DNA of 64,000 bases from Anaerocolumna cellulosilytica (GCF_014218335.1 NZ_AP023367.1:3287501-3351500); one strand, 5' to 3'; positions 45,112-53,944 are shown, numbered from the stretch's first letter. A program made the numbers and translations. The notes: generated by a model from the sequence alone, not told the origin.

Positions 45112-46685
45112 CTGAACCATTTTTGATAATGTCTTAAGTAACCACAAGTGATTATGTCCCAAATGAGTAATCCATGTTACACTATATCCTCATGACTTAC
45201 AGATGAGGAGACATTATGAGAAAGGTCAAGTTGACTATGAATGAAGAAAAACGTTATGAAGTAATAAAGAAGTTAGTAGACACAAACGGAAATAAAAAGA
45301 ATGCTGCCTTGAAGATCGGTTGCACCGAAAGACATATCAATAGAATGATTGCAGGATATAAACGTGATGGTAAATCCTTTTTTATACATGGAAACAGAGG
45401 TCGGACTCCTGCTCATGCTCTTTCAAAAGAAACCAAGCAAACTGTCCTAGATTTATATCGTAGTAAGTACTTCGATACGAATTTTACTCATTGTATCGAG
45501 CTTCTAGAGAAGTATGAGGGAATTTCTATTTCTGTATCTACATTGAACTCTATTTTAGAAAAAGAATATATTCTTTCTCCAAAAGCTACCCGATCAAAAA
45601 AAAGAAAAACCAAACTAAAACTTAAACATTTGAAAACACAAACTAAATCTAAAAAGATACTAGCAGAGTTGCAATCCAATATCGTTGCAATCGAGGATGC
45701 ACATTCCAGACGTCCTAGATGTGCTTATTTTGGCGAAATGCTTCAAATGGATGCTTCGATCCACTTGTGGTTCGGTGATACGAAAACTCAGCTTCACATC
45801 GCTGTCGATGATGCAACTGGTACTATTGTCGGTGCTTACTTTGATGAACAAGAAACTTTAAAAGGATACTACAATGTGTTTCATCAAGTACTTACTGAGT
45901 ATGGTATTCCCTATTTATTTTTTACCGATAACCGTACAGTTTTTGAATATAAACAAAAAAACGCCCCTTCTATCGAAGAGGACACATACACACAATTCGC
46001 TTATGCTTGTAAACAGCTAGGTGTTGAAATCAAGACCAGCAGTATACCACAAGCAAAAGGTCGAGTGGAACGATTGTTCCAAACCTTACAATCTCGCCTA
46101 CCAGTCGAATTACGCCTGGCAGGCATAAACACACTTAGCGAAGCAAATGCATTCTTAAACTCCTACATAAAAGAATACAATGCCAAGTTTGCTCTAGAGA
46201 CCAATCTTATCAAATCTGTCTTTGAAAAGCAACCCGTTTTAGAAGAAATAAATCTTGTTCTTTCTGTTCTTACAGAAAGAAAGATAGATAATGGACACTG
46301 TTTGAAGTTTAAAAATAAGTATTTTAAGACACTTGATAAGAACGGGCATCAGGTACACTTTTATAAGGGGACAAAGGCAATGGTAATAGAAGCATTTGAC
46401 GGTAATAAATACTGTTGTATAGATGAGAGTATTTATGCGCTAGAAGCAATTCCGTCACATGAGAAAATATCAAAAAACTTTGATCTTACGCTGTCGCAGA
46501 ATAGAACAATAAAGCGGAAGATACCAGGGATGCATCATCCTTGGAGAAGGCAAGAATTCTGGCGTTTTGTTAAAATGCAGGAACACCACTGGAATGATGA
46601 AGTCCCTGCTTAAATAGATAAAAGCACCAGCCACAGCTGGTGCTAATGTTTAAAATTTATTAGGACATTCTCAAAAATGCTTGAC
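45112..46685 (+). mobile_element. IS1202-like (ISNCY) insertion sequence, 1574 bp, apparently complete
   Basis: The terminal 26 bp are imperfect inverted repeats (about 20 of 26 match, around CATTTTTGANAATGTC). One intact DDE transposase gene lies inside, and a 29-bp perfect target duplication flanks it. Duplications of 24-29 bp are known for IS1202 relatives, which supports the family call. It lies between the metal ATPase gene and its csoR-type regulator gene. Confidence 0.88.
45216..46613 (+). CDS. IS1202-like transposase
   Basis: 465 residues. An N-terminal helix-turn-helix (NKKNAALKIGCTERHINRMIAGY) and a second DNA-binding segment precede an rve integrase core. The likely DDE residues are D179 (LQMDASIH), D238 (FFTDNRTVF) and E285 (GRVERLFQ). 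A beta-rich C-terminal domain follows. GATGAGGAGACATT precedes the ATG. No disruption is seen, so the element may be functional. Confidence 0.9.
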   Translation: MRKVKLTMNEEKRYEVIKKLVDTNGNKKNAALKIGCTERHINRMIAGYKRDGKSFFIHGNRGRTPAHALSKETKQTVLDLYRSKYFDTNFTHCIELLEKYEGISISVSTLNSILEKEYILSPKATRSKKRKTKLKLKHLKTQTKSKKILAELQSNIVAIEDAHSRRPRCAYFGEMLQMDASIHLWFGDTKTQLHIAVDDATGTIVGAYFDEQETLKGYYNVFHQVLTEYGIPYLFFTDNRTVFEYKQKNAPSIEEDTYTQFAYACKQLGVEIKTSSIPQAKGRVERLFQTLQSRLPVELRLAGINTLSEANAFLNSYIKEYNAKFALETNLIKSVFEKQPVLEEINLVLSVLTERKIDNGHCLKFKNKYFKTLDKNGHQVHFYKGTKAMVIEAFDGNKYCCIDESIYALEAIPSHEKISKNFDLTLSQNRTIKRKIPGMHHPWRRQEFWRFVKMQEHHWNDEVPA

Positions 46686-46714
46686 AGTATAATTTTTGTT
46701 AGATATGGTATTAT
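46686..46714 (+). repeat. 29-bp target-site duplication, right copy
   Basis: Identical to 45083-45111; marks the right boundary of the IS1202-like element. Confidence 0.9.
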
Positions 46715-46741
46715 TTTCGGATTCATCTTTTTAAACCGGAT

Positions 46742-46788
46742 GAAAATAAGAAAACAGCCCTAAAGGATAAATTCCTCATGGACTGCTT
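46742..46788 (-). terminator. Terminator after the csoR-type gene
   Basis: Minus-strand stem AGCAGTCC/GGGCTGTT (with G-U pairs) and inner AGGA/TCCT, followed by TTTTCTTATTTT. Confidence 0.6.
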
Positions 46789-46825
46789 TGAATGTATCAT
46801 GAATTTATGCTATTTTAATACTGAA

Positions 46826-47101
46826 TTAGGATAATCTAGAAAAGTGTTCAATTGCTTTTGCAAACTCCTGTACTGTTTTATCTGCATCACCATGTTCGAT
46901 TCCATCTCTGACACAGTGATTTAAATGACCTTCCAATACAACCTGTCCAACCTTATGCAATGCCCCCTTCGCCGCATTAATCTGTATCAAAAGATTCTCA
47001 CAAGGTACATCTTCCTCTACCATCCGGTCGATTGCATTTAATTGTCCAATTATCTTTTTTATTCTTCTATGCAGGTTCTCTGCATCCATACACTGACGCA
47101 T
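46826..47101 (-). CDS. csoR: CsoR-family metal-sensing repressor
   Basis: 91 residues from the ATG after AAGGAGAGGAATTGT. An all-helical DUF156 protein with C34, H59 and C63 in the C-x24-H-x3-C arrangement that binds Cu(I) in CsoR. It has the conserved RRIKKIIGQLNAIDRMVEED. It should repress the P-type ATPase through the TATACCC-N4-GGGTATA site at 45025-45042. An IS now separates the two genes, and a terminator follows this one. Confidence 0.88.
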   Translation of the reverse strand: MRQCMDAENLHRRIKKIIGQLNAIDRMVEEDVPCENLLIQINAAKGALHKVGQVVLEGHLNHCVRDGIEHGDADKTVQEFAKAIEHFSRLS

Positions 47102-47200
47102 ACAATTCCTCTCCTTCGTTATGCTTGATAAAAAGCACACTTATCCATATATTGCTTTACTATTCTGTTAATTAATTCTAACATATCGTACTAAACTACA

Positions 47201-47854
47201 CTAGCCTCCCAGGGTTATATCCTGATTTTGGTACCATTCTAATGCTTCATAAAGATGTTCAACACTAAATTCCGGCCACATTGCATCAATTACGTAAAAA
47301 TCCGAATAGATTGACTGCACCGGTAGAAAACCACTTAATCTCCTTCTGCCTCCCCAACGGATAATCAAATCCATTCTGGAAATATCAGCAGATGCAATTC
47401 CTTGAGCAACTGTTTTTTTTGAAGAATCGCTTTGCAGGGAATAATTTAAATCCCAATCCCAACCGTAATTTACTAAGAAGTTTATTTTCATAAGCCCTTT
47501 TCCCAAGGTTACTCGCTTCGTATAGGGTAAAAGCTCTGGGGGAAATAGTGGGGATTTCGTATTTCCCATTACTAAAAGTTCCGCATCTTCTTTCACAAGC
47601 CGTAGAACAGAGTCCACGCAGGCTTTTTGAAAGGCTTTGGTCTGCACAGAGGGTCTTTTGGTGTTATCTTGGGTAAAACCGTACAAGGTCATCTCTTTTA
47701 TCCCTAATTTCAAGCATTCCTGATACAATGTAAAGCCTGGTTCAATACCATATGCGTATCCCTCTTCCTTATTCAGTCCATTACACCTCGCCCATCTTCT
47801 GTTTCCATCTGGTATTATGCCGATATGTGTCGGCAGACGTTTATATTGCTTCAT
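47201..47854 (-). CDS. Divergent cis-prenyltransferase (UppS-like) homologue
   Basis: 217 residues, shorter than typical UppS (about 240-250). The N-terminal diphosphate site IGIIPDGNRRWAR is canonical, and MTLYGFTQDNTKRP matches the FSTENWKRP region. The C-terminal IPP-binding motif, usually RxSGExRxSNFL, reads RWGGRRRLSGFLPVQSIYSDFYV, so the Ser and the catalytic Glu are replaced. It may be a paralogue with another substrate or reduced activity. It lies in a lone position between csoR and a diguanylate cyclase gene. Confidence 0.8.
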   Translation of the reverse strand: MKQYKRLPTHIGIIPDGNRRWARCNGLNKEEGYAYGIEPGFTLYQECLKLGIKEMTLYGFTQDNTKRPSVQTKAFQKACVDSVLRLVKEDAELLVMGNTKSPLFPPELLPYTKRVTLGKGLMKINFLVNYGWDWDLNYSLQSDSSKKTVAQGIASADISRMDLIIRWGGRRRLSGFLPVQSIYSDFYVIDAMWPEFSVEHLYEALEWYQNQDITLGG

Positions 47855-48042
47855 GATATATCCTTTCTATAAATATTTACAATAAGTATTACTAAGCTAT
47901 TCCACCAAATAGCTGCTTCTAATCTATATCGTCTTATTTCTATAGTAACAGGTATCCAAAATTTTGTCATCCGTCTTTTAAAGTACTGGATTAAAAAATA
48001 CCCAATCAATGAATTGTTTAGGTTATCCCGTGATTTATATTA

Positions 48043-48088
48043 ATAAAAAAACCATAGGATCCAAAGCGATAGCTTCAATCTTATGGTT
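48043..48088 (-). terminator. Terminator after the diguanylate cyclase gene
   Basis: A near-perfect extended stem (48050-48088, AACCATAAGAT...ATCCTATGGTT) with a 4-nt loop, followed on the minus strand by T7. Confidence 0.85.
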
Positions 48089-48096
48089 GTACAATT

Positions 48097-49080
48097 TCAT
48101 AAATCCGAGAATATTATTTCCCCCAAGGAACTCATTGCTCTGCTCTTGCCCAATCTTTTGGCTCTATATAACATTTTGTCCACATCTTCCAACAATTGCA
48201 TATAGTCAGGATATAACATTTGCTCCAAATCAACATAAATTGCTCCGGCACTAAAGGTGACCGGAACCTCCAGTTTTTGTTCTGCAAAAAAGTGCTCTAA
48301 TTCCCGGTGTATCTCTGCCAATATATTCATGGCAATCTCTTGTTCATAATCACAAAAAACAATAATGAATTCTTCACCGCCATACCTGCCTAATATATCG
48401 TTTGCTCTTATGTATTTCTTACTTATGTCAGAAAAAGTCTTTAAAACGGTATCTCCCATAAGATGACCACATACATCGTTAATGCTTTTAAAATTATCAA
48501 AATCAATCATACATATAGTAAAACCACTTTTCACTTCTCCGGCTGCATGTAAAGTTTGTATTGCCTCAATCAGGTTCTGTTTATTCAAAGTTCCGGTTGC
48601 CAAATCTAATGTAAGATTATAGCTTAAATCCATTATTTGCTGCACATATTCCGTAATATCAATAAATTCCAGCACTGCATATGTTTTATCTATTGAATGT
48701 AAAATACCGTTGAATTGAAACCATTTTGTCTCTGTTTTTTCTTCCTTTATATAAGCATATTCTAAGATGGTGCCTTGAACACTTTTTCTATTTTTAAATA
48801 TGTATTTGGCCGTTTTTCTTATATTACATTGTTTACATTGTTCGGTTTTTCCACACTCTGTCACATAACTATTTTTGTAGGCACACCGAAATACATTTCC
48901 AAAACTACCGAAATCCTCTGATAATTCAAGGTCGAAATACCGAAACATCTGTTTATTAGCAGTTAAGACATTTAACTGTCTGTCTACAACCACTTGACCG
49001 GTCATTGAATTTTGGAAAATTGCAGAATAAAACGCATCGAATTTCTTATTAATTCCTGTGATGCTTTTTTGATTCATTTT
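48097..49080 (-). CDS. Diguanylate cyclase with cysteine-rich PAS domain
   Basis: About 327 residues from the ATG of MNQKSITG; the GGGGGG box is 13 bases away, a wide spacing. A PAS domain (about 15-145) contains C-x10-C-x5-C-x2-C (ECGKTEQCKQCNIRK), a pattern seen in several redox or metal-linked PAS sensors. The GGDEF domain has the active site GRYGGEEFIIVF and makes cyclic di-GMP. No transmembrane segment, so it is a cytoplasmic sensor. No RxxD inhibitory site is clear. Confidence 0.87.
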   Translation of the reverse strand, partial: KMNQKSITGINKKFDAFYSAIFQNSMTGQVVVDRQLNVLTANKQMFRYFDLELSEDFGSFGNVFRCAYKNSYVTECGKTEQCKQCNIRKTAKYIFKNRKSVQGTILEYAYIKEEKTETKWFQFNGILHSIDKTYAVLEFIDITEYVQQIMDLSYNLTLDLATGTLNKQNLIEAIQTLHAAGEVKSGFTICMIDFDNFKSINDVCGHLMGDTVLKTFSDISKKYIRANDILGRYGGEEFIIVFCDYEQEIAMNILAEIHRELEHFFAEQKLEVPVTFSAGAIYVDLEQMLYPDYMQLLEDVDKMLYRAKRLGKSRAMSSLGEIIFSDL

Positions 49081-49363
49081 AATTACATATCCCCCCTTTA
49101 TATCCTTTAGGGACACCACAACTACTAAGTGAAATCCATAAAATCCGGGTAAAAAAATTGACTTTAGATTCGATTTTTTCCGATAAGATTATACATCTTG
49201 TGACAAATTACCTAGAATTATGTTATTTGTTTCCTTTTTTCCAATTATAAAGGTATAATAACAATTATAATTCTTTTTTTCTACAAATACAAGTGTATAA
49301 TTACATTTCAAGTTGGTTACTTAATATATATATAATTGATAAAATCATATAGGGTGATAAAAA

Positions 49364-49693
49364 ATGGAAATTAATTATGCCCAATTGGGCAAACGAATTG
49401 CTTTGAGGCGTAAAACTCTAAATCTAACCCAGGATGATGTTGCCGAAGCCACTGGGCTTAGCAACAACCACATATCCAATATAGAAAATAATCATTCAAT
49501 ACCAAGCATTGATTCTTTAATGAAAATTTGCATTGCCCTTGATAGTACTCCGGATTATTTTTTATTAGGAGCTGTGCGCAGCACCGATGAAACTTTACAA
49601 GGTGATATTAAAGAAAAAATAAAATTATGCGGAGAAAAGAAGTTAAAATTGATTGATAATTTTATTACTTGGGTTATTGATGAACAAATTTAA
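49364..49693 (+). CDS. XRE-family transcriptional regulator
   Basis: 109 residues with a classic Cro/C1 helix-turn-helix (LGKRIALRRKTLNLTQDDVAEATGLSNNHISNIENNHSIPSIDSLMKICIALDSTPDYFL, residues 7-65). A short C-terminal tail follows that probably mediates dimer contact. A weak AGGGTGATAAAA precedes the ATG. It is followed by its own terminator. Targets are unknown. Confidence 0.88.
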   Translation: MEINYAQLGKRIALRRKTLNLTQDDVAEATGLSNNHISNIENNHSIPSIDSLMKICIALDSTPDYFLLGAVRSTDETLQGDIKEKIKLCGEKKLKLIDNFITWVIDEQI

Positions 49694-49699
49694 TATGAA

Positions 49700-49728
49700 G
49701 GTGCAGGAACCCACACCTGCATTTTTTA
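49700..49728 (+). terminator. Terminator after the XRE gene
   Basis: Stem TGCAGG (49702-49707) / CCTGCA (49716-49721), 8-nt loop, then T6. Confidence 0.8.
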
Positions 49729-49835
49729 TATGTTTTCCTGCTTTTACCCCGTATTAATACATCATCCATATAAACGGCAGCGATTATTTAAGGTGTAATG
49801 CATCTATTTACCCTATTAAACTCCTAAATTTTTCG

Positions 49836-49869
49836 CTGTCGCCTCCCTCATCCGGGTGACAGTCTTTTT
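49836..49869 (+). terminator. Second plus-strand terminator, orphan
   Basis: Stem CTGTCGCC / GGTGACAG with an 11-nt loop, then TCTTTTT. It lies 110 bp beyond the XRE terminator with no gene between, so it is either a back-up terminator or the end of an unseen small RNA. Confidence 0.65.
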
Positions 49870-49920
49870 ACAATATATATTTCTGCTATATTACTCCTTA
49901 TGATATATTACATTTTACCA

Positions 49921-50640
49921 CTAACCAATTCTAATTGTATTAAAATCTTTGGCATTTTGTAAAAAAGCCTGGATTAGTTTATGCGGTTTATTCTCAGGCG
50001 AGTTTAACTGGGGTTGAAATAAGGTTGCAACATAGAACTTTTTATCGTTTAGTACAAGTATTCTTGCTTCCATGGATGAATCAGCAGCACCAGTTATGAA
50101 TCCATAGTCTTCAAGCATAGCTTGATAGCTTTTATTCAATCCAAAGCTACAGTTATATCTCTCTACAGCCTCCTTTTCTTTATACAGTTCATGCATAATA
50201 GTTTTTTCGTTTATGTAAATTTTTCGTGTTTCTCCAACCAAAGAACAGGATAGCGGAGTGATGAATATATCACTATAGTCCGGGTTTGTCTCTGCATGCC
50301 CTGCTTGCTTAATTCCAATCACATTGCGGGCAAACTCCAGAACTGCATGTTGAAATCCTCCGCAAGTACCCAGAAATGGATAATTACCTTCTCTGGCAAA
50401 GCGAATAGCCCAAAGAGCACCCTCTATACTTTTATAAGGGCTACCAGGAGCTCCTATAAAACCATCTATTTCACTTAGCTTTTTATGACCATCCTCCATC
50501 AGCATAGGCGTAGGAAGCCATTGAATTAGCAGGTCAATTCCAAAAAAAGCACCACAATCAGCTAACGCTTTATTTGTAGCTATGTGGGATGGACGGTTCT
50601 CTTCATAATCGCCAATAATACCTATCGTAATTTTATTCAT
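49921..50640 (-). CDS. CTP synthase C-terminal-like amidotransferase-fold protein
   Basis: 239 residues resembling the glutaminase half of CTP synthase: IGIIGDYEENRPSH start, IDGFIGAPGSPYKSIEGALWAIRFARE and FLGTCGGFQHAVLEFARNV, with the nucleophile-position Cys. The region that should supply the catalytic His and Glu (FHPE) reads LFQPQL, so the triad is not standard. Some relatives in this family carry selenocysteine; here the codon is TGC (Cys). It is monocistronic. The reaction is unknown. Confidence 0.75.
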   Translation of the reverse strand: MNKITIGIIGDYEENRPSHIATNKALADCGAFFGIDLLIQWLPTPMLMEDGHKKLSEIDGFIGAPGSPYKSIEGALWAIRFAREGNYPFLGTCGGFQHAVLEFARNVIGIKQAGHAETNPDYSDIFITPLSCSLVGETRKIYINEKTIMHELYKEKEAVERYNCSFGLNKSYQAMLEDYGFITGAADSSMEARILVLNDKKFYVATLFQPQLNSPENKPHKLIQAFLQNAKDFNTIRIG

Positions 50641-50774
50641 ATCATTCTTTCTTTCCACCTTCCTATTACAAATAAGATACAATTTTAATACTTTTTCAAT
50701 AGGTATATTATACCATTTTGTTTAATATATATCTATAGTAATTGTAATTTATTATCACTTTACCACAAATATTG

Positions 50775-50816
50775 TAAAAGCAAAAGTAACCAGTCTATGA
50801 ACTAACCGGTTACTTC
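50775..50816 (-). terminator. Terminator behind the glycoside-hydrolase remnant
   Basis: Stem AAGTAACC (50784-50791) / GGTTACTT (50808-50815), then TTTGCTTTT on the minus strand. It is still in place after the truncated gene. Confidence 0.65.
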
Positions 50817-50852
50817 CTTATTTCTAATATATTTTATACAAATATCTCCGGT

Positions 50853-51059
50853 TTACCCTTTTCTGCGGTAATACTCCTTTACGACAGCCTCAGCAGGCTT
50901 GCCGTATAAATCATACCCGGAGTCTTTATCCGCATCTTCTATATGGTATTGCTTCCATGCCCAATCTCTTTTTGCTGTTTTTTCAAACATTTTCTTGTAC
51001 CATTCTGCCTGCCCCTGTAGATTAATGTCTCCATCTAGACTCCAATCGTTAGGAATAAG
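50853..51059 (-). pseudogene. C-terminal remnant of a glycoside hydrolase
   Basis: An open 68-codon segment without a start reads IPNDWSLDGDINLQGQAEW, then YKKMFEKTAKRDWAWKQYHI, and ends with GYDLYGKPAEAVVKEYYRRKG and a stop. This looks like the last part of a TIM-barrel glycoside hydrolase (GH113-like: a GYD-x-GKPAE tail). Upstream the frame is closed by TAA and no more homology is recognised, so the gene is deleted except for its 3' end and terminator. Confidence 0.6.
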
Positions 51060-51074
51060 TTACGACCTATTTTT

Positions 51075-51108
51075 AGGCTGTTTCAGCCAGGTTGACAGCC
51101 TGTTTTTA
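51075..51108 (+). terminator. Plus-strand terminator-like hairpin before the MerR gene
   Basis: AGGCTGT (51075-51081) / ACAGCCT (51095-51101) with an inner GGCTG/CAGCC option, then T5. No plus-strand gene precedes it closely. It may be a relic of the deletion that removed the glycoside hydrolase gene. Confidence 0.55.
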
Positions 51109-51173
51109 TTATGTTATGTTATAAATTACAAGTAAAGGGCTCAGTATTAGCAGCCCAAACAATGGAGGACTCT

Positions 51174-51557
51174 ATGCACTATACCATCAAACAGGTTTCG
51201 GAAAAAACCGGCTTATCCATATATACTTTGCGTTACTATGACAAGGAGGGGCTTCTACCTCTTATAAAACGAAGTAAAAGTGGCATACGCAGATTCTCAG
51301 ATAATGATATCTCCTGGCTTAAACTAATCTGCTGCCTAAAGAATTCCGGTATGCCTATTGAACAGATAAAAGAGTTTATGAATTTATGCCTGCAAGGAAA
51401 TAAAACAGCTGAGACTCGCAAAAATATTATGCTAGCCCACAGAGAAAAAATTCTGGAACAGATGAAGCAGCTTGAAAGTAGTCTACATACGATTGATTAT
51501 AAAATCGACCATTACAAAGAAATAGGTATTTTTCACATTGATGCCAGTAATAATTAA
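51174..51557 (+). CDS. MerR-family transcriptional regulator
   Basis: 127 residues from the ATG after GGAGGACTCT. The winged helix-turn-helix is clear (YTIKQVSEKTGLSIYTLRYYDKEGLLPLIKRSKSGIRRFSDNDISWLKLICCLKNSGMPIEQIKEF), then a coiled-coil dimer helix (about 80-115). There are no Cys-based metal ligands at the C-terminus, so it is of the AdhR/organic-effector class. Targets are unknown; the ABC exporter genes downstream run in the opposite direction. Confidence 0.9.
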   Translation: MHYTIKQVSEKTGLSIYTLRYYDKEGLLPLIKRSKSGIRRFSDNDISWLKLICCLKNSGMPIEQIKEFMNLCLQGNKTAETRKNIMLAHREKILEQMKQLESSLHTIDYKIDHYKEIGIFHIDASNN

Positions 51558-51641
51558 CCCTTCATTCAACCATTCCTTGCTTTTGTTTCATGTTAAGGTC
51601 ATTATATAAGGTGTCTCAAGGTATGTTATTAAATAGAAGAC

Positions 51642-53222
51642 CTATTTCCCCCCATATTCTGCTTTATCCAATAGATTGCCGCAGCCTGCAAATATACCGG
51701 CACTGATTACTAGGCAGCAGAACGTATAGGGCAATGTACCAAGAAAAATCAGCGCAGATGGTAAAAATGCGATTGCGGCAACACTTGTTCCAATTCCCGG
51801 TGCCATTACCAAAAAGAGCAAAGCAAGTCCTAACGTTGCTTGTATTAATTTGTTTGGTTGTCCTCCGAATACCCGCTGGCATAACAAGGTATACCCAACA
51901 AACAATGCTCCTGTTGATGCATAGGCTAAAGCCAGAAATAGGTTAAGAAGCGGTGAGGTTTTTGAAAAAATACATACAACTGTAAAAATTACCACGGCAT
52001 CGAAACACGGCTTTAGCAATGTTGTCATAGATGCCATTAACACTTTTTTAATGGACTTTTCTGGAATCATATAAATATATGGTTTAGTCAGCTCCATTGA
52101 AAGCTTACCAAGTATTGTTGTAAAGAACTGAATATAAACCAATATCCCAAGTACAATATACACTGAAAAACTTTCCTGTACAAAATAACACAGAATTCCT
52201 GCACCTGCTGATGCTAACAACGTATACGTATCTAAATATGCAAAACGGTTTCCCCGTCTTACTTCTAAAAGGTGCTTGTAAAAGATAGCTGTATGCCCTT
52301 TGCCTTTTTGCAGTCCCGTCACTGCGTCTTTGACTTTAATCTTTCGGTTAGAAACGAATGTTTTACCTTCTTTTACCTTTTCCAGTTTTTCATAATTTAC
52401 CTCTGTACTGTGAAGCACATCTTCATAATAGTCGGCTTCACCGGAAGTAAATAAAGCAATAATAGCAATACTGCTTCCCAGAAAGAGGGCAAGAGACACC
52501 AGTAAATAAACTATACTCCCCTCAATTGAAGCTTGCATAAACATGACTGCCCAGCCTACTACAGGCAGGAATTGAAATGGCTTAAATTCCATCAGGCTTA
52601 ACAAACATACTAAAATATCACCATGAACCGTATACTGATAATAAATACCTGCCAGTATAAGTAATAAAAATACAATAAAAACACCCTTAACCAACTGCTT
52701 TCTTTCTCTATTTCCATTGGTAAAGATATAAATAGCTATAGATAACAACTGACAGAAAAAAACAAGTATGGCATATACTAAAAAGACATGGGTTATATTA
52801 GTAATCCCCATACCAAAGGAAGATTTTAAGTTTCCTACTTGATAAAGGATAAATAAGGCACTGACCAAAGTAGTTGCTGCTTGCTTAATCAGACCATAAA
52901 CCAGTATCTTTTTGGATGATAGCGGTGATACAAAAAGAAGTCCGACATCTGCCATATTAAACAATGTAGATCCGGTAGATATACCGGTAGACACAAAAGA
53001 ATACAAAAACAGTAACCCTACTCCTACAATAATGGAATACAGAATACGGATATCCCCATGTCTAACTGCTGCACCGGAAATTTCAGAAGTACCGGAAAAC
53101 ACCACCATAACTACTACAAATGCCGTTATGACAAGATAGAGGATAAGCATGGCAGGCTTCTTTTTTAGACTTAAAATTCGGTTTTTTAAAGTCATAAGTA
53201 AAAGATATCCTAATGCTTTCAT
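51642..53222 (-). CDS. ABC exporter permease
   Basis: 526 residues with about 12 hydrophobic segments spread over the length, plus a cytosolic stretch near 255-320 (YYEDVLHSTEVNYEKLEKVKEG). It belongs to the putative ABC-exporter permease family of clostridia. It overlaps the upstream ATPase gene by 4 bases, so the pair forms one transporter. The cargo is unknown. Confidence 0.85.
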   Translation of the reverse strand: MKALGYLLLMTLKNRILSLKKKPAMLILYLVITAFVVVMVVFSGTSEISGAAVRHGDIRILYSIIVGVGLLFLYSFVSTGISTGSTLFNMADVGLLFVSPLSSKKILVYGLIKQAATTLVSALFILYQVGNLKSSFGMGITNITHVFLVYAILVFFCQLLSIAIYIFTNGNRERKQLVKGVFIVFLLLILAGIYYQYTVHGDILVCLLSLMEFKPFQFLPVVGWAVMFMQASIEGSIVYLLVSLALFLGSSIAIIALFTSGEADYYEDVLHSTEVNYEKLEKVKEGKTFVSNRKIKVKDAVTGLQKGKGHTAIFYKHLLEVRRGNRFAYLDTYTLLASAGAGILCYFVQESFSVYIVLGILVYIQFFTTILGKLSMELTKPYIYMIPEKSIKKVLMASMTTLLKPCFDAVVIFTVVCIFSKTSPLLNLFLALAYASTGALFVGYTLLCQRVFGGQPNKLIQATLGLALLFLVMAPGIGTSVAAIAFLPSALIFLGTLPYTFCCLVISAGIFAGCGNLLDKAEYGGK

Positions 53223-53944
53223 ACACCCACCTTATTCTCTTTCTCTTTGACGCTTTCTGTGATTTCAAAGAACAGCTTTTCTAAGTCTTCTCCGCTTCCA
53301 GCCACTTCTTCCCTGGTTCTTCTGGCAGCAAATTTCCCATTCATCATAATATTGGTACTATCCCAAAATTCTGAAACGCTATCCAGCATATGGGTACTAA
53401 GTAATATGGCTGCACCTTGTCTTTTTATTTCTACTAATAATGCTTTTAGTTCCTTTATTGCATGTGGATCTAAGCCAACCAGCGGTTCATCAAATAATAA
53501 CACCTGGGGATTTGGCAGCAGACCGCAGCAGATACTTACCTTTTGCTGCATACCCTTTGACAATTCATTGCCCAGTTTCTTCTTTTTATCTGCTAACTCA
53601 AATCTGTCAAATAATCCTTCAGCTCTCTCCTTCCAATCACTTAAAGAATATGCCCTCCCAATAAACTCCATATGCTCCCATATTGTCAGCATGTCATAGA
53701 GTGCCGGGAATTCAGGTATATAGCCAAGTGTCTTTTTTGCCTCCACCGACTTATTCCTCTTACCATTAATCAGTATCTCTCCCTCAAAACGTAATAATCC
53801 AGCTATGCTTTTAATTATGGTTGATTTTCCTGCACCATTTGGTCCTGCCAGAATGGATATTTCCCCCGGGTTAACCGTAAAGCTTAGATTATCATTTGCC
53901 AAAAATTTTCCGTAACGTTTTGTCACATTCCTAACTTCTATCAT
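53219..53944 (-). CDS. ABC exporter ATP-binding protein
   Basis: 241 residues with Walker A AGPNGAGKST, signature LSKGMQQKV, Walker B VLLFDEPLVGLD and H-loop LSTHML. This is the type found in ABC-2/exporter systems. AAGGAGAGCGT precedes the ATG. It is divergent from the MocR-type regulator 505 bp away, which may control it. Confidence 0.92.
   Translation of the reverse strand: MIEVRNVTKRYGKFLANDNLSFTVNPGEISILAGPNGAGKSTIIKSIAGLLRFEGEILINGKRNKSVEAKKTLGYIPEFPALYDMLTIWEHMEFIGRAYSLSDWKERAEGLFDRFELADKKKKLGNELSKGMQQKVSICCGLLPNPQVLLFDEPLVGLDPHAIKELKALLVEIKRQGAAILLSTHMLDSVSEFWDSTNIMMNGKFAARRTREEVAGSGEDLEKLFFEITESVKEKENKVGV

Noticed and set aside
49921-50640. Selenoprotein with in-frame TGA
   Set aside because: The relevant codon in GTCGGF is TGC; no in-frame TGA or SECIS-like hairpin follows.
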